Positions 35,042 to 46,000 of a stretch of DNA of 64,000 bases are shown in pieces (the first letter of the stretch is position 1; each line of letters opens with the position of its first letter). The DNA is from Alistipes sp. dk3624 (GTDB lineage: Bacteria > Bacteroidota > Bacteroidia > Bacteroidales > Rikenellaceae). The stretch covers positions 1,984,001 through 2,048,000 of the forward strand of contig NZ_CP045651.1 in the NCBI RefSeq assembly GCF_009557455.1. The letters are read 5' to 3'. Both the position numbers and the translations under genes were made by a program. Under the pieces are notes generated by a model. The model searched no databases and was not told the origin of the DNA. It saw only the letters and a program-made list of their open reading frames with translations.

Positions 35042-36238
35042 ATGAAACAGGAAAACGAAACGATAGTTCCCGCCCGCGAAGCCGTGCTGGTCGCGGTGAT
35101 CCGGGATCAGCAGCAGGAACGGCAGGCCGTGGAATACCTCGACGAACTGGAGTTTCTGGCCGAGACGGCCGGGATCGCTTCTGTCAAACGGTTTACTCAG
35201 CGGTTGGCCAACCCTTCGTCGAAAACGTTCGTCGGCGAGGGTAAACTGGCCGAGATCGCGGCTTACGTCGAGGAGCACGAGATCGCCTACGTGATTTTCG
35301 ACGACGAACTGACTCCGTCGCAGTTGCGCAACCTTGATCGGATTTTCAAAAATAAGATTTACGACCGGACGAGTCTGATTCTCGATATTTTCGTACAGCG
35401 TGCGACCACGGCCTATGCGAAAGCGCAGGTCGAACTGGCCCAGTGTCAGTACTTGTTGCCTCGGTTGACCGGGATGTGGACGCATCTCGAACGGCAGCGC
35501 GGCGGAACCGGGACGCGCGGCGGCGCCGGCGAACGGGAGATCGAGACCGACCGCCGCGTGATCCGCGACCGGATCAGCAGGCTGAAAGAGCAGCTCAAAA
35601 AGATCGACCGGCAGATGGCCGTGCAGCGCAGCAACCGCGGGTCGCTGGTGCGCGTGGCGCTGGTAGGCTATACGAACGTCGGAAAATCGACGTTGATGAA
35701 TCTGGTTTCGAAAAGCGAGGTTTTTGCCGAGAACAAGTTGTTCGCGACGCTCGACACGACGGTGCGCAAAGTTGTTTTCGACAACCTGCCGTTCTTGTTG
35801 TCGGATACGGTCGGCTTTATCCGCAAGCTGCCGCATCAACTGGTCGAATCGTTCAAGTCGACGCTCGACGAGGTGCGCGAAGCCGACCTGCTGCTGCATG
35901 TGGTGGATATTTCACATCCGAATTTCGAGGAGCAGATCGACGTGGTGAAGCAGACCCTGCAGGAGATCGGGGCGGGCGATAAACCGGTTTTTCTGATCTT
36001 TAACAAGATCGACGCTTACACGTTCGTCCGCAAGGACGAGGACGACCTGACCCCGGCCACGCGCGAGAATCTTTCGCTGGAAGATCTGAAGCAAAGTTGG
36101 ATCGCAAAAGCCAACACGCCGTGTATCTTCCTTTCGGCGCGCGAGAAAATCAATATCGAAAAGTTCCGGCACGACCTGTACGGCATAGTGCGCGAGATCC
36201 ATGCAGGGCGTTATCCGTTCAATAACTTTTTGTATTGA
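35042..36238 (+). CDS. hflX: ribosome-associated GTPase HflX
   Basis: HflX is a GTPase that binds the 50S subunit and can split stalled ribosomes under stress. The product has 398 residues from the ATG at 35042; a GTG 24 bases earlier is less likely. It has the N-terminal glycine-rich domain with TFVGEGKLAEI, a basic helix region around GGTGTRGGAGEREIETDRR, and the G domain with GYTNVGKST, DTVGFIRKLP and NKID. All nucleotide motifs are intact. A promoter box precedes it. upp follows after 86 bases. Confidence 0.95.
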   Translation: MKQENETIVPAREAVLVAVIRDQQQERQAVEYLDELEFLAETAGIASVKRFTQRLANPSSKTFVGEGKLAEIAAYVEEHEIAYVIFDDELTPSQLRNLDRIFKNKIYDRTSLILDIFVQRATTAYAKAQVELAQCQYLLPRLTGMWTHLERQRGGTGTRGGAGEREIETDRRVIRDRISRLKEQLKKIDRQMAVQRSNRGSLVRVALVGYTNVGKSTLMNLVSKSEVFAENKLFATLDTTVRKVVFDNLPFLLSDTVGFIRKLPHQLVESFKSTLDEVREADLLLHVVDISHPNFEEQIDVVKQTLQEIGAGDKPVFLIFNKIDAYTFVRKDEDDLTPATRENLSLEDLKQSWIAKANTPCIFLSAREKINIEKFRHDLYGIVREIHAGRYPFNNFLY

Positions 36239-36324
36239 TCGTGTTTTTGTGGAATACAAAAATGTATTTTAATAAAGAATATTGCGAAAATTCACAAAAC
36301 AGCTACATAAAAAAGGGCGGACAG

Positions 36325-36981
36325 ATGATGATACGGGTATTGGATCGGGAAAACACCATTTTCAACAGATTTATCGCGCAGATGCGCGATGTGAACGTGC
36401 AGGGCGACAGTATGCGCTTCCGGCGCAACCTGGAGCGGGCCGGCGAGGTGATGGCTTATGAGATCAGCAAGACGCTGCATTATACGAAGCATGTCGTGGA
36501 GACGCCGCTCGGCGAGGCCGAAGTGTCGCTGCCGGACGACCAACTGGTGATCGCTACGATCCTGCGGGCGGGGATTCCGTTTCATCAGGGTTTTCTGAAT
36601 TATTTCGACGATGCGCAGAACGCGTTCGTGTCGGCCTACCGGAAGTATAGCAAGGACGGCAGTTTCCATATCAAGGTTGAGTATATATCGAGTTGCGAAT
36701 TGACCGGCAAGACGCTGCTGCTCGTCGATCCGATGCTGGCTACCGGGGCGTCGTTGGCGCTGACCTATCAGGCGTTGCTGGAGAAGGCCGGGAAACCCCG
36801 CCGGACGATCGTCGCTACGGTGATCGCCAGCGAGGAGGGGATCGAATTCGCGAAAAAGAATTTTTCGATGCAGGAGGCCGAGATTTGGTGCGGAACGGTG
36901 GATGCCGAACTGACGGTGAAATCCTATATCGTTCCCGGGATCGGCGATGCCGGCGATCTGGCCTACGGCGATAAAATGTAA
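36325..36981 (+). CDS. upp: uracil phosphoribosyltransferase
   Basis: Upp converts uracil and PRPP to UMP in pyrimidine salvage. The 218-residue product has the PRPP loop LLVDPMLATGAS and the C-terminal uracil-binding region with PGIGDAGDLAYG. The ATG at 36325 (with another at 36328) gives the normal length; a longer frame from 36235 would add a non-homologous, A/T-rich stretch. It lies between hflX and the helicase gene. Confidence 0.95.
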   Translation: MMIRVLDRENTIFNRFIAQMRDVNVQGDSMRFRRNLERAGEVMAYEISKTLHYTKHVVETPLGEAEVSLPDDQLVIATILRAGIPFHQGFLNYFDDAQNAFVSAYRKYSKDGSFHIKVEYISSCELTGKTLLLVDPMLATGASLALTYQALLEKAGKPRRTIVATVIASEEGIEFAKKNFSMQEAEIWCGTVDAELTVKSYIVPGIGDAGDLAYGDKM

Positions 36982-37019
36982 TGAACTGTTAGATAGGGCG
37001 AATGCCCGATGGGGGAACG

Positions 37020-39497
37020 ATGGAGAATCCGCAGTTGGAACTGGCCGACCGTTTTATCGGGGAGACCGCCGTCAATCTGTTTTTGACCGGACGGGCGGGG
37101 ACGGGCAAGACTACGTTCCTGCACAGGCTGCGGGAACGCTCGCCGAAACGGATGATCGTCGTGGCGCCGACCGGTGTGGCAGCGATCAATGCCGGCGGGG
37201 TGACGATCCATTCGTTTTTCCAGTTGGCGTTCGCACCGTATATTCCCGAATCCGTCCGCGGCGTGAACCCGCAGAACCGACAGGAGCAGTTCCGTTTCAA
37301 TAAACAGAAAATAGCCATTATTCGCAGCATCGACCTGCTGGTGATCGACGAGATCAGCATGGTCCGCGCCGACGTGCTCGATGCGGTCAGCGACGTGCTC
37401 AGGCGGTACCGCGATCCGGGCAAACCGTTCGGCGGCGTGCAACTGCTGCTGATCGGCGACCTGCAGCAGTTGGCTCCGGTCGTGCGCGACGAGGAGTGGA
37501 GCTTGCTCGGTCGATTCTATGCGTCGCCGTTCTTTTTCGAATCCCGGGCACTGAAGGAGACGTCGTACGTCTGCATCGAATTGCAACATATTTACCGGCA
37601 GAGCGACGAACGCTTCATTACGATGCTGAATGCCGTGCGCGAAAGCCGCGTCGATCCTGCGATGCTCGAAGAGCTGAACCGCCGTTACCGGCCCGCTTTC
37701 GATCCGGACGAAAAGGACGGATACATTACGTTGACATCGCATAACCATACGGCGCATGGGATCAACGAGGCGAAAATGGCCGCGCTGCCCGGCGCGTCCT
37801 GTACTTACCAGGCGGCGCTGGAAGGAACGTTTCCGGAATACCTTTATCCGACCGATGCGTCGCTGACGTTGAAGGCGGGGGCGCAGGTGATGTTCATCAA
37901 AAACGATCCGTCGCCCGAGAAACGGTATTATAACGGAAAAATCGGTATCGTGACGGGGTTGGACGACGGGTCGGTCGAGGTGCTGCCGCACGGGGCCGCC
38001 GAGCCGATCGCCGTGGAACCGGCCGAATGGCTGAATACCAAATACAAGATCGATCCCGAAACGAAAGAGCTGACCGAAGAGGTCGAAGGCCGCTTCGTTC
38101 AGTATCCGCTGAAAGCGGCATGGGCTATTACGATCCATAAAAGCCAGGGGCTTACGTTTGAACGCGCGGTGATCGACGCGGCCGACTCTTTTTCGCACGG
38201 GCAGGTGTACGTGGCGCTCAGTCGCTGCAAGAGTTTGGAAGGGTTGGTGCTGCGCGCCCCGCTCGACGCGCGTTGCATGATCTGCGATCCTACCGTCCGC
38301 GCGTTTACGGATTACGCCGCGGAACACCGGCCGGACGGCGCGCTGCTGGCCCGTCAGGCCGAAGCTTATTACCGGCGGCTGTTGTTGGAACTGTTCGATT
38401 TCGCGGCGGTAGGCAAACGACTGCGGATACTCCGCCGGTTCGTCGACGAACACCTGGGCGCGCTTTATCCGAAATTGTCGGCCATGTGGCAACAGCATAC
38501 GGTGCGTTTCAGCACCGAGATAAGCGATGTCGGCATTCGTTTCCAAAAACAGATCGACCGTATGATCGGCGGGAGCGCAGGCTACCGCGACGATCCGCGG
38601 CTCGCCGAACGGGTCGGCAAAGGACGGGACTATTTCCTGGCCCGATGCGGCGAGATTATCGATCCGCTGTTGGCGGCCTGCGACGTCGAGATCGACAGCA
38701 AGGAGCTGCGGAAAGATTTTGCGAAGATGCTGTCGGCGGCCGGGGACCAGGTGCGGATTAAAAAAGCCGTGCTGGAGGCGACCGCTGACGGATTCGACCT
38801 GCACCGTTACCTGGAAGCGAAGGCGAAGGCTTCGCTGGAAGAGTCCCGGATTTCGATCGGCGCGGAAGCGAAGGTGACGGTTTCCGACGACGTGCTGCAT
38901 CCGGCGCTTTTCGAAACGCTGCGGAGCTGGCGCAAAGAGGAGGCCGGCCGGCAAAAAGTTCCGGTATACGTGGTGATGAGCCAGAAAGCGCTGCTCGGCG
39001 TGTCGAACCTGTTGCCTTCTTCGCTCCGCGAACTGGCGCGTATCAAAGGGATAGGCGATAAGTTTCTGGAGAAATACGGGGACACGGTGCTGGAATTCGT
39101 TCGGGAGTTCCGGGCCGAAACGGGAGCCGATATGGATTTCCCGACTCCGGAGGTCGCCGTGAGGCCGGATGCAGGGGGGACGAAACCGAAGAGAAAAGAG
39201 CGGGAGGACACGCGGCTGGTTACGCTGGGATTGCTCGAAGAGGGGCTTACCCGCCGCGAAATCGCCGCCGAACGCGGATTGAGCGCAGCTACGATCGACG
39301 GGCATATTGCCGACCTGATCCGGCGCGGCGCGCTCGAAGCCGACCGATTCGTGCCGGAAGACAAGATCCGGGCGATTACCCGTTGTCTGAACGAGCATCC
39401 CGGAGAGAAATTCGCATTGATACAGGAAAATCTCGGCAGCGATTATTCGTACAGCGAGATCCGTTTCGTGCACAGTGCGCTCGAACGGGGCGAGTAG
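37020..39497 (+). CDS. Pif1/RecD-like helicase with HRDC and C-terminal HTH domains
   Basis: The 825-residue product has Walker [10 protein letters not shown] at residues 24-32, Walker [10 protein letters not shown] and an AAA-type helicase body in the Pif1/RecD group. The SF1B helicase motifs run to about residue 430, with an [15 protein letters not shown] motif. A central part of unclear fold follows. An HRDC domain lies near 645-705 ([20 protein letters not shown]), and an HTH_40-type winged helix near 735-820, as at the RecQ C-terminus. It may unwind unusual DNA structures in replication or repair; its precise role is unknown. Confidence 0.8.
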   Translation: MENPQLELADRFIGETAVNLFLTGRAGTGKTTFLHRLRERSPKRMIVVAPTGVAAINAGGVTIHSFFQLAFAPYIPESVRGVNPQNRQEQFRFNKQKIAIIRSIDLLVIDEISMVRADVLDAVSDVLRRYRDPGKPFGGVQLLLIGDLQQLAPVVRDEEWSLLGRFYASPFFFESRALKETSYVCIELQHIYRQSDERFITMLNAVRESRVDPAMLEELNRRYRPAFDPDEKDGYITLTSHNHTAHGINEAKMAALPGASCTYQAALEGTFPEYLYPTDASLTLKAGAQVMFIKNDPSPEKRYYNGKIGIVTGLDDGSVEVLPHGAAEPIAVEPAEWLNTKYKIDPETKELTEEVEGRFVQYPLKAAWAITIHKSQGLTFERAVIDAADSFSHGQVYVALSRCKSLEGLVLRAPLDARCMICDPTVRAFTDYAAEHRPDGALLARQAEAYYRRLLLELFDFAAVGKRLRILRRFVDEHLGALYPKLSAMWQQHTVRFSTEISDVGIRFQKQIDRMIGGSAGYRDDPRLAERVGKGRDYFLARCGEIIDPLLAACDVEIDSKELRKDFAKMLSAAGDQVRIKKAVLEATADGFDLHRYLEAKAKASLEESRISIGAEAKVTVSDDVLHPALFETLRSWRKEEAGRQKVPVYVVMSQKALLGVSNLLPSSLRELARIKGIGDKFLEKYGDTVLEFVREFRAETGADMDFPTPEVAVRPDAGGTKPKRKEREDTRLVTLGLLEEGLTRREIAAERGLSAATIDGHIADLIRRGALEADRFVPEDKIRAITRCLNEHPGEKFALIQENLGSDYSYSEIRFVHSALERGE

Positions 39498-39516
39498 TCC
39501 GCCGTTGCGGTTTCCG

Positions 39517-39549
39517 TTTTTGTTATCTGCCGCAAGAGTGTTACCTTTG
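39517..39549 (+). promoter_or_regulatory. full Bacteroidota promoter for folE
   Basis: TTTTTG at 39517-39522 and TACCTTTG at 39542-39549 are 19 bases apart, matching both the -33 and -7 consensus. This is the best two-part promoter in the window. It lies 21 bases before the folE ATG and just after the helicase stop. Confidence 0.8.
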
Positions 39550-39570
39550 TTCCGCATAAAACAACGGATC

Positions 39571-40170
39571 ATGGAACAGAATTACGCCAGAGAAGAGGTG
39601 TACAATCCCGAAACCATCGAGAAACTTTCCGAACATTACCGAGCGATCCTCGAACTGCTGGGCGAGGATACCGACCGCGAAGGGTTGGTCAAGACGCCCG
39701 AACGGATCGCCAAGGCGATGTGTTTCCTGACGCGCGGTTACGATGAAGATCCGCGCGAAATCCTGTTGTCGGCCAAATTTCACGAAGAGTACAAACAGAT
39801 GGTGATCGTCAAGGATATTGAGCTGTATTCGCTTTGCGAACACCACATGCTTCCTTTTTACGGGAAGGCGCACGTCGCATACATTCCGAACGGCTATATT
39901 ACCGGACTCTCTAAAATCGCCCGGGTTGTGGAAGCTTATGCGCGCCGTCTCCAAGTGCAGGAACGACTGACCGTCCAGATCCGCGACTGCATTCAGCAGG
40001 CGCTCGATCCGTTGGGGGTGGCGGTGGTGATCGAGGCCGGACACATGTGCATGCAGATGCGAGGCGTGCAGAAACAGAGTTCACTGACCACTACTTCCGC
40101 ATTTACAGGCGTGTTCCTCAGGCAGATGCAGACCCGGGAGGAGTTTATTCATCTGATCCGCCGCGGCTGA
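39571..40170 (+). CDS. folE: GTP cyclohydrolase I
   Basis: FolE turns GTP into 7,8-dihydroneopterin triphosphate, the first step of pterin and folate synthesis. The 199-residue product has the zinc-binding LCEHHMLPF segment and the later [11 protein letters not shown] motif that gives the second Cys, plus [10 protein letters not shown] near the end. The ATG at 39571 follows a clear promoter; an in-frame start further upstream would lie inside the helicase gene. Folate partner folK lies about 11 kb away. Confidence 0.96.
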   Translation: MEQNYAREEVYNPETIEKLSEHYRAILELLGEDTDREGLVKTPERIAKAMCFLTRGYDEDPREILLSAKFHEEYKQMVIVKDIELYSLCEHHMLPFYGKAHVAYIPNGYITGLSKIARVVEAYARRLQVQERLTVQIRDCIQQALDPLGVAVVIEAGHMCMQMRGVQKQSSLTTTSAFTGVFLRQMQTREEFIHLIRRG

Positions 40171-40190
40171 TCCGTCTTCTGCAAGGGAGA

Positions 40191-40231
40191 TTCCGGTCGA
40201 AAAATCAAAGCGGACCGGGAGGAAGATTTTT
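40191..40231 (+). terminator. probable terminator after folE
   Basis: TTCCGGTC at 40191-40198 pairs with GACCGGGA at 40213-40220 (one T-G wobble), with a 14-base loop and a T-run at 40227-40231. It lies between convergent folE and lptC. Confidence 0.45.
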
Positions 40232-40237
40232 CCTGAT

Positions 40238-40936
40238 TTATTCTTTCGCCTTCGTCTCTTCGACGTGCGGGCGGGCCACCGCTTCGCCTTCGCGGATAAC
40301 CGGATAACCGGGTTTTACGGGCGGTTGCTGCGGAGCCTCGGGGGCCGGCGGAGTCCCGGCGACGGAATCCTGCTTCGGAGTCGTATCGACCGTAACTTTT
40401 CCTTTTACTTTGCGCATTACGAAATCGTCGAACCGCTCGTTCGATTCGAACCCGTCGGCATAGATGACGTCCCCTTTCTGGGTGATTTTCGAATCGACGT
40501 TGGAATAGACCCGTTTGGATTTCTGGTTCCAGAACAGCTGCTCGGTTTCGAGCTGGTTGCCGTCGGCATTGCTGCCGCGGACATTTCCTTTGGCTTCCCA
40601 GAGCTGCTGCCGTTTCATGAAGATCGCGTAATTGGCCGACAGCTTCGCTTCGACAGTCTGGGTCGAATCGTTGTAGGTCTCGATCTCGATCCCTTTGCGG
40701 AATTCGATGTAGGGTTCCTCGGCATATTCGTACTCTTCGAGCAGCGGCGCGGAAAAACGGAAGGAGAGGTTGCCTTCCTTCGTCTGGATGACCGTCAGGT
40801 TCTCGCTCTGCTGGGTCATCATATTCTGGTTGTTCTCCTCTTCGACGACGGCCGTTTGCCGCGAGCACGAAAACAGCAGCGCCGCACTTCCGAGAAGTGC
40901 GGCGACGGCCGTGATATTTCGGTAAAAGCGAATCAT
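40238..40936 (-). CDS. lptC: LPS export periplasmic protein LptC
   Basis: LptC takes lipopolysaccharide from LptB2FG and passes it to LptA. The 232-residue product starts with a hydrophobic helix that includes a possible lipobox Cys24 (LLFSC). The LptC beta-jellyroll begins near residue 45 (ENLTVIQTKEGNLSFRFSAP). The tail after ~190 is proline-rich and low in conservation. If lipidated it would be anchored by lipid rather than a helix. It follows the outer-membrane protein gene by 18 bases in the coaX operon. Confidence 0.85.
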   Translation of the reverse strand: MIRFYRNITAVAALLGSAALLFSCSRQTAVVEEENNQNMMTQQSENLTVIQTKEGNLSFRFSAPLLEEYEYAEEPYIEFRKGIEIETYNDSTQTVEAKLSANYAIFMKRQQLWEAKGNVRGSNADGNQLETEQLFWNQKSKRVYSNVDSKITQKGDVIYADGFESNERFDDFVMRKVKGKVTVDTTPKQDSVAGTPPAPEAPQQPPVKPGYPVIREGEAVARPHVEETKAKE

Positions 40937-40954
40937 TTCGATCGGGGGCCGGTG

Positions 40955-42280
40955 TTATTGGTACTTGAACCGCTTGAACCAGTCGTCCTCGCCGAACAAG
41001 CTCAGCCCGATGGAGAGTTTGATGTAATTCTCCCGGATCATCCGAAACTGCCGCGTTCCCATCGCGCCGTCGGCGGTTCTGCCGCGCTGGCCGAATTCGA
41101 CTCCGACATTGACGGCGCTCAGTCCCTGGACTTTGATCGGAATGCCCACGCCGAGCGTGATGGCCTTGTCGCGGACGTTGTGCCCGTTGATCCGCATGTA
41201 GTAATCGTTGTAACGGAAGCCGAGCCGGTAAGACCACCGGTTCAGGACATGGCGGACATCCATCGGATTCGGAATGTACTGAACGCCGAACTTGATGTAC
41301 TGGTTGTTTTTGAATTCTATGCCGTTCATCGGATCGTTCGTGTTCACGTTGTTCCACTGTTCCATGGAGTAATCCAGGCCGAGGCTTAACCGTACGGATT
41401 GGTAGCTCAGGCCGAACGTGAACGTATTGGGCAGCGAGAAATTCTCTTTTGAAGTCGTATCGGTAATTTTGTCCGACGTAATGCTGGTCGAGTAGATCGA
41501 GCGGCTCGTGGTCGGCTTGAGATTCGTCCTGGGCCGGTAAGTCGCTCCGAAGGTCAGCACGCGTTTGTCGCTCTGAATCAGGTCGTATTGCAATCCGATG
41601 TTGGCCCCCAGCCGCGAAATGGATTCCCGCGCGGTTCCGTGGGTGTTGACGAAGGTTTCGTTGGACAGCAGCGAAGTGATGTCGGTGTTGAAATACCGCG
41701 AGATGCGCCCGTGGTAATAAACCATGTCGGCGCCGACCGACAGACGTTTGGTCAGCAGGATGCCGAATCCCAGCTTGGCCTGCGTGACGTTCCCTTCTCC
41801 GGTGTAGTTATACAGCACGTCCATATTATTAGCCAGGAAGAACGGGTCGGTGTCGCGCATTTCGATCCGGTAGCCCACGCTGCTCATCGGGGTGACGCTG
41901 ATGCCGATTCCCAGCGAACGGGCTATCGGGAATGCAAGTGCGATGTCCCTTACGTTGAACGAATTGTGGCTGGTTTTGGCTGCCGAGGTTTTCGAGTAGG
42001 TGTTGTTTCCTTCGATTTCGACGTTGAACAGGAACGTTTTTTGTTTCAAAATGCTGTAAGAGGCCGGGTTCAGGTAGTTTATCTTCAGCGCGTTGCGTAA
42101 TCCGATACCGGCGCCTCCCATCGAACGCATATACCCGGGGCCCTGGGTCGAGAAGTCCCCGATTCCGTAAAACGTATAAGGAGAGAAAGTATTCAGACTG
42201 CTGCTCTGAGCCCACGCCGCTGCGGGCAACGCCAGCAACAATGCCAGGACAACCCGGAGAATTCGCTTGTTATTCTGCAT
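40955..42280 (-). CDS. outer-membrane barrel protein, FadL/OmpP1-like appearance
   Basis: The 441-residue product has a signal peptide (residues 1-25, ending AWAQ) and an all-beta body of strand-like repeats. It has an N-terminal NTFSPYTFYGIGDF stretch and an STQGPGYMRSMGGAGIGLR segment that resemble uncharacterised Bacteroidota outer-membrane proteins next to coaX and lptC. Barrel strands run to the C-terminus. Substrate or function unknown. Its start overlaps the coaX stop by 11 bases. Neighbouring lptC suggests envelope biogenesis. Confidence 0.75.
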   Translation of the reverse strand: MQNNKRILRVVLALLLALPAAAWAQSSSLNTFSPYTFYGIGDFSTQGPGYMRSMGGAGIGLRNALKINYLNPASYSILKQKTFLFNVEIEGNNTYSKTSAAKTSHNSFNVRDIALAFPIARSLGIGISVTPMSSVGYRIEMRDTDPFFLANNMDVLYNYTGEGNVTQAKLGFGILLTKRLSVGADMVYYHGRISRYFNTDITSLLSNETFVNTHGTARESISRLGANIGLQYDLIQSDKRVLTFGATYRPRTNLKPTTSRSIYSTSITSDKITDTTSKENFSLPNTFTFGLSYQSVRLSLGLDYSMEQWNNVNTNDPMNGIEFKNNQYIKFGVQYIPNPMDVRHVLNRWSYRLGFRYNDYYMRINGHNVRDKAITLGVGIPIKVQGLSAVNVGVEFGQRGRTADGAMGTRQFRMIRENYIKLSIGLSLFGEDDWFKRFKYQ

Positions 42281-42998
42281 TATATTCTAAAATTCGGTTC
42301 AGACCGTAAGCCACAAGGTCGTAGGTTGCAAATATCGTATTTTTTAATCGTTTGGCAAAGAAATTACTGTCTCCCCCGGTGAAAATTATCCGCAGGTCGC
42401 TGTATTTGCGTTGCAGGTCGCGGATATAGCCTTCGATTTCGTAAACGATTCCGTTGACCACGCCGCATTCGATGGCGCTTACGGAGGTGTTGCCGAACAG
42501 TTCGGTCGGGTTATCGTTCAGCGAGCACAGCGGCAGTTTTTTCGTGAAGTGGTGCAGGGCCTTGAAACGGATCGCCGCGCCGGGGGTGATGTTGCCGCCG
42601 AGGAATTCGCCGCCCGAGACGACGTCGATCGTAATGGCCGTTCCGAAATCGACGATCAGGATATCGCTGTTCGGGTAGATCGTATTGGCTCCTACGGCTG
42701 CGGCCAGCCGGTCGGCGCCCAGCGTGCCGGGCGTGGCGTAGCGGTTGACGATCGGCACCGGGACGTTTTGGTCGAACCTCAGGAACCGCTTCATGCGCTG
42801 TTCCAGGAACCGTTCGAGTTCCTCGTCCGTGTCGCGCGACGAGACGATCACCGCGGCGTCGATGCCCGGGTTCGCTTTGAGCAGTTTTTCGATATAGGCC
42901 GTGTCGATCTGTTCGGTTTTCAGAAAATCGACGACCTGGCCACCGTCGATGATGGCCAGTTTGGCGAGCGTGTTTCCTATGTCGATAGCAAGATTCAT
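42270..42998 (-). CDS. coaX: type III pantothenate kinase
   Basis: CoaX phosphorylates pantothenate, the first step to coenzyme A. The 242-residue product begins with the acetate/sugar kinase fold loop AIDIGNTLAK (residues 4-13), has the GADRLAAAVGA segment and DFGTAITIDVV, and ends with the third nucleotide motif FTGGDSNFF. Type III enzymes are not feedback-inhibited by CoA in known cases. It is first in the coaX-OMP-lptC operon. Confidence 0.96.
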   Translation of the reverse strand: MNLAIDIGNTLAKLAIIDGGQVVDFLKTEQIDTAYIEKLLKANPGIDAAVIVSSRDTDEELERFLEQRMKRFLRFDQNVPVPIVNRYATPGTLGADRLAAAVGANTIYPNSDILIVDFGTAITIDVVSGGEFLGGNITPGAAIRFKALHHFTKKLPLCSLNDNPTELFGNTSVSAIECGVVNGIVYEIEGYIRDLQRKYSDLRIIFTGGDSNFFAKRLKNTIFATYDLVAYGLNRILEYNAE

Positions 42999-43003
42999 CC
43001 GTA

Positions 43004-43011
43004 CAAAATTA
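43004..43011 (-). promoter_or_regulatory. -7 promoter element for coaX
   Basis: The minus strand reads TAATTTTG, a TAnnTTTG match, 5 bases before the coaX ATG at 42998. This would leave almost no leader, so the mRNA may be close to leaderless or the true start may be a little further in. Confidence 0.5.
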
Positions 43012-43068
43012 GTGATAAAAACCGTTCCCGCAACCTCCCGCCGCTCTCCGCTCCGGTACGAAATCCCG

Positions 43069-46000
43069 CTAAACGACCCCTTCCCCGTGGACTTTGGCTG
43101 CCAGTTCGCAAAGGTTCGCAGTCGCTTCGGATATGTTTTTTATATTTCTAACTACAATAGACAGCTTATTATTGTTCTGTTTGAAAATAAATTTACTGTC
43201 GGGGCGCGTCGCGATTTTCAGGATGTTGCCGAATACCGTGCTTTTGTAGTAGGCCGAATGCTGGTTTTCGATGAATTTCAGGATCATGATGCCGTTTTTG
43301 ACGATCGCTTTCTCGAACCCGAGTTCGATGCATACCCACCGCATCCGAACGATGTCGAACAACTCGCGGGTCGCTTCCGGAACCGGGCCGAAACGGTCGA
43401 TCAGATTTTTCTCGAAAAGGGCCAGCCGCCGGTCGTCTGTGATGTGGTCGAGTTCGCGGTACAGGCGGATTTTCTCGGCGGAACTGCTGATGTAAGCGTC
43501 CGGGATAAAGGCTTCGCGGTCGGTGTCGATCTGCGTGTCGGAGATGTACGTGGCCGGTTGCGGCGGCGCCGTTTCGCCGGGCGTTTCGCCGGTTTTCGCG
43601 AATTCTTCTTCGCGCAGTTCGGCGATCGCCTCGTTCAGGATTTTCTGATAGGTTTCGAAGCCGATATCGGCGATGAAACCGCTCTGTTCGCCGCCCAGTA
43701 GGTTGCCTGCGCCGCGGATGTCCAGATCCTGCATGGCGATGTTGAATCCCGCGCCGAGGTCGGAGAACTCTTCGATGGCCCGCAGCCTGCGTCGTGCGTC
43801 GGACGACAGCATTTCGTCCGGCGGCGTCAGCAGGTAGCAGAACGCCTTGCGGTTCGACCGCCCGACGCGGCCGCGCAATTGGTGCAGGTCGCTCAGGCCG
43901 AAGTTTTGGGCATTGTCAATGATGATCGTGTTCGCGTTCGGCACGTCCACTCCCGATTCGATGATCGAAGTGGCTACCAGCACGTCGAACTCCCCGTAAA
44001 TGAAGTCCATCATCAGTTGTTCGAGCTGTTGCGGGTTCATCTGCCCGTGCCCGACGCCAACGCGCGCCTCCGGGCATAGCTTCCTCACGAGGCGTTCGAT
44101 GTTGCCGATCGTCTCGACGCGGTTGTGGACGAAATAGACCTGCCCGTTGCGGGAGAGCTCGTATCCGATCGCTTCGCGGATGATCTCCTCGTCGAACAGG
44201 TGGCTCTCGGTGGCGATCGGCTGGCGGTTCGGCGGCGGCGTTGAAATGACCGACAAGTCGCGCGAACCCATCAACGAGAATTGCAGCGTACGCGGGATCG
44301 GGGTGGCCGTCATCGTCAGCGTGTCGATGTTGGCTTTCAGGTGGCGCAGTTTCTCTTTGGCCGCTACGCCGAATTTTTGTTCTTCGTCGATAATCAGCAG
44401 GCCCAGATCCTTGAATTCGATGCTTTTGCCGAGCAGTTTGTGCGTTCCGACCAGAATGTCGATCTTGCCGGCGGCCAGGTCGTCGGCGATCTGCCGCACC
44501 TCTTTCGCGCTTTTCACGCGGCTCAGGTGCTCGATCCGCACGGGGAATTCTTTCAACCGGTCGTTGAACGTTCGGTAATGCTGCAAGGCGAGGATCGTGG
44601 TCGGAACCAGTACGGCGACCTGTTTCGAGTCGGTGACTGCCTTGAAAGCGGCCCGGATCGCGATCTCGGTCTTGCCGAAGCCGACGTCGCCGCAGATCAG
44701 CCGATCCATCGGCGTGCGGCTCTCCATATCCTGCTTGACCAGTTGCGTGGCGGTCTGCTGGTCGGGCGTATCTTCGTAGATGAACGAGGCTTCCAGTTCG
44801 TGCTGCAGGTAACTGTCCGGCGAATATGCGAAACCTTCGCTCGCCTTGCGTTTGGCGTACAGCGCGATCAGCTCGCGGGCGATGTCCTTGACCGCCTTTT
44901 TCGTGTTCAGCTTCATCCGCTGCCAGGCGCCCGATCCCAGCTTGTAGATTTTCGGCGGTTCGCTCTCCTTATCTTTGTATTTCGAAATGCGGTGCAGCGC
45001 GTGTACGTTGACCAGCAGCACGTCGTTGTCGCGGTAGACCAGCTTGATCGCTTCGTGTACCTTGCCGTTTTCGACCGTGCGCGTCAGTCCGCCGAAGCGT
45101 CCTACGCCGTGGTCGATGTGTACCACGTAATCGCCTACCTTCAGCGAGTTAAGCTCCTGGATCGTCAGACTTTCGCTGCGGTCCAGTTCGCCGCGGATGC
45201 GATAGCGCTGATAACGGTCGAAGATCTGGTGGTCGGTATAAAAACACTTTTGCGAAATGTGGTCGATGAATCCGGCGTGCAGCGTCAACGGCACCGATCC
45301 GAACCGGACCTGTTTGGCGCCGATCGAATTGAAAATATTGCCCAGGCGTTCCAGTTGGGCTTTATTTTCGGTCAGGAAAAAAGTTTCGTATCCGTTTTCG
45401 CGGTTTCGTGTGATGTCTTCGGCCAACAGTTCGAAATTCTTGTTGAACTGCGGCTGCGGCGAAGTATTGAAGGCGATCCGGACGTCTGCGGCGCGTTCGG
45501 TGATGTTGTCGTTGAGCAGGATGAAGGTCGCCTTGCCGCTGTTTTCTAAAAATTCTTTGCGACTGGTGACCATCCGGTCGATTTCGGACGGATTTTCGAG
45601 GTCGCCGAGTATTTTGGTGCGGATGTCGTTGAATCGTTTCAGCGTGTATTCGCCGTCGGCGATCCAGTAGACGGCCTGTCCGGCGAACGTGGCGAACGAA
45701 ACGCGGGCCGACGCATTGGCGATGTCCTTCAGGTTCGGGACGATTTCGACTTCGGCGAGTTTCCCGGTCGAGAGTTGCGTCGAAATGTCGAACGGGCGGA
45801 TCGAGTCGATCTCATCGCCGAAAAAGTCGATGCGGTACGGCACGTTGGACGAAAACGAAAAAATGTCGATGATTCCGCCGCGTACCGAGTATTGTCCCGG
45901 TTCGTAAACGAAATCGACCCTTTCGAAACGGTTCGTCGTGAGGATTTCTTCGACGAATGCCGTCGAGAGACGGTCGCCTCTGCGCAGCGTCAGGATGCTT

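Noticed and set aside
36963-39572. 869-codon minus-strand open frame opposite the helicase
   Set aside because: Antisense to a helicase with intact Walker A and B motifs; no signal or domain of its own.
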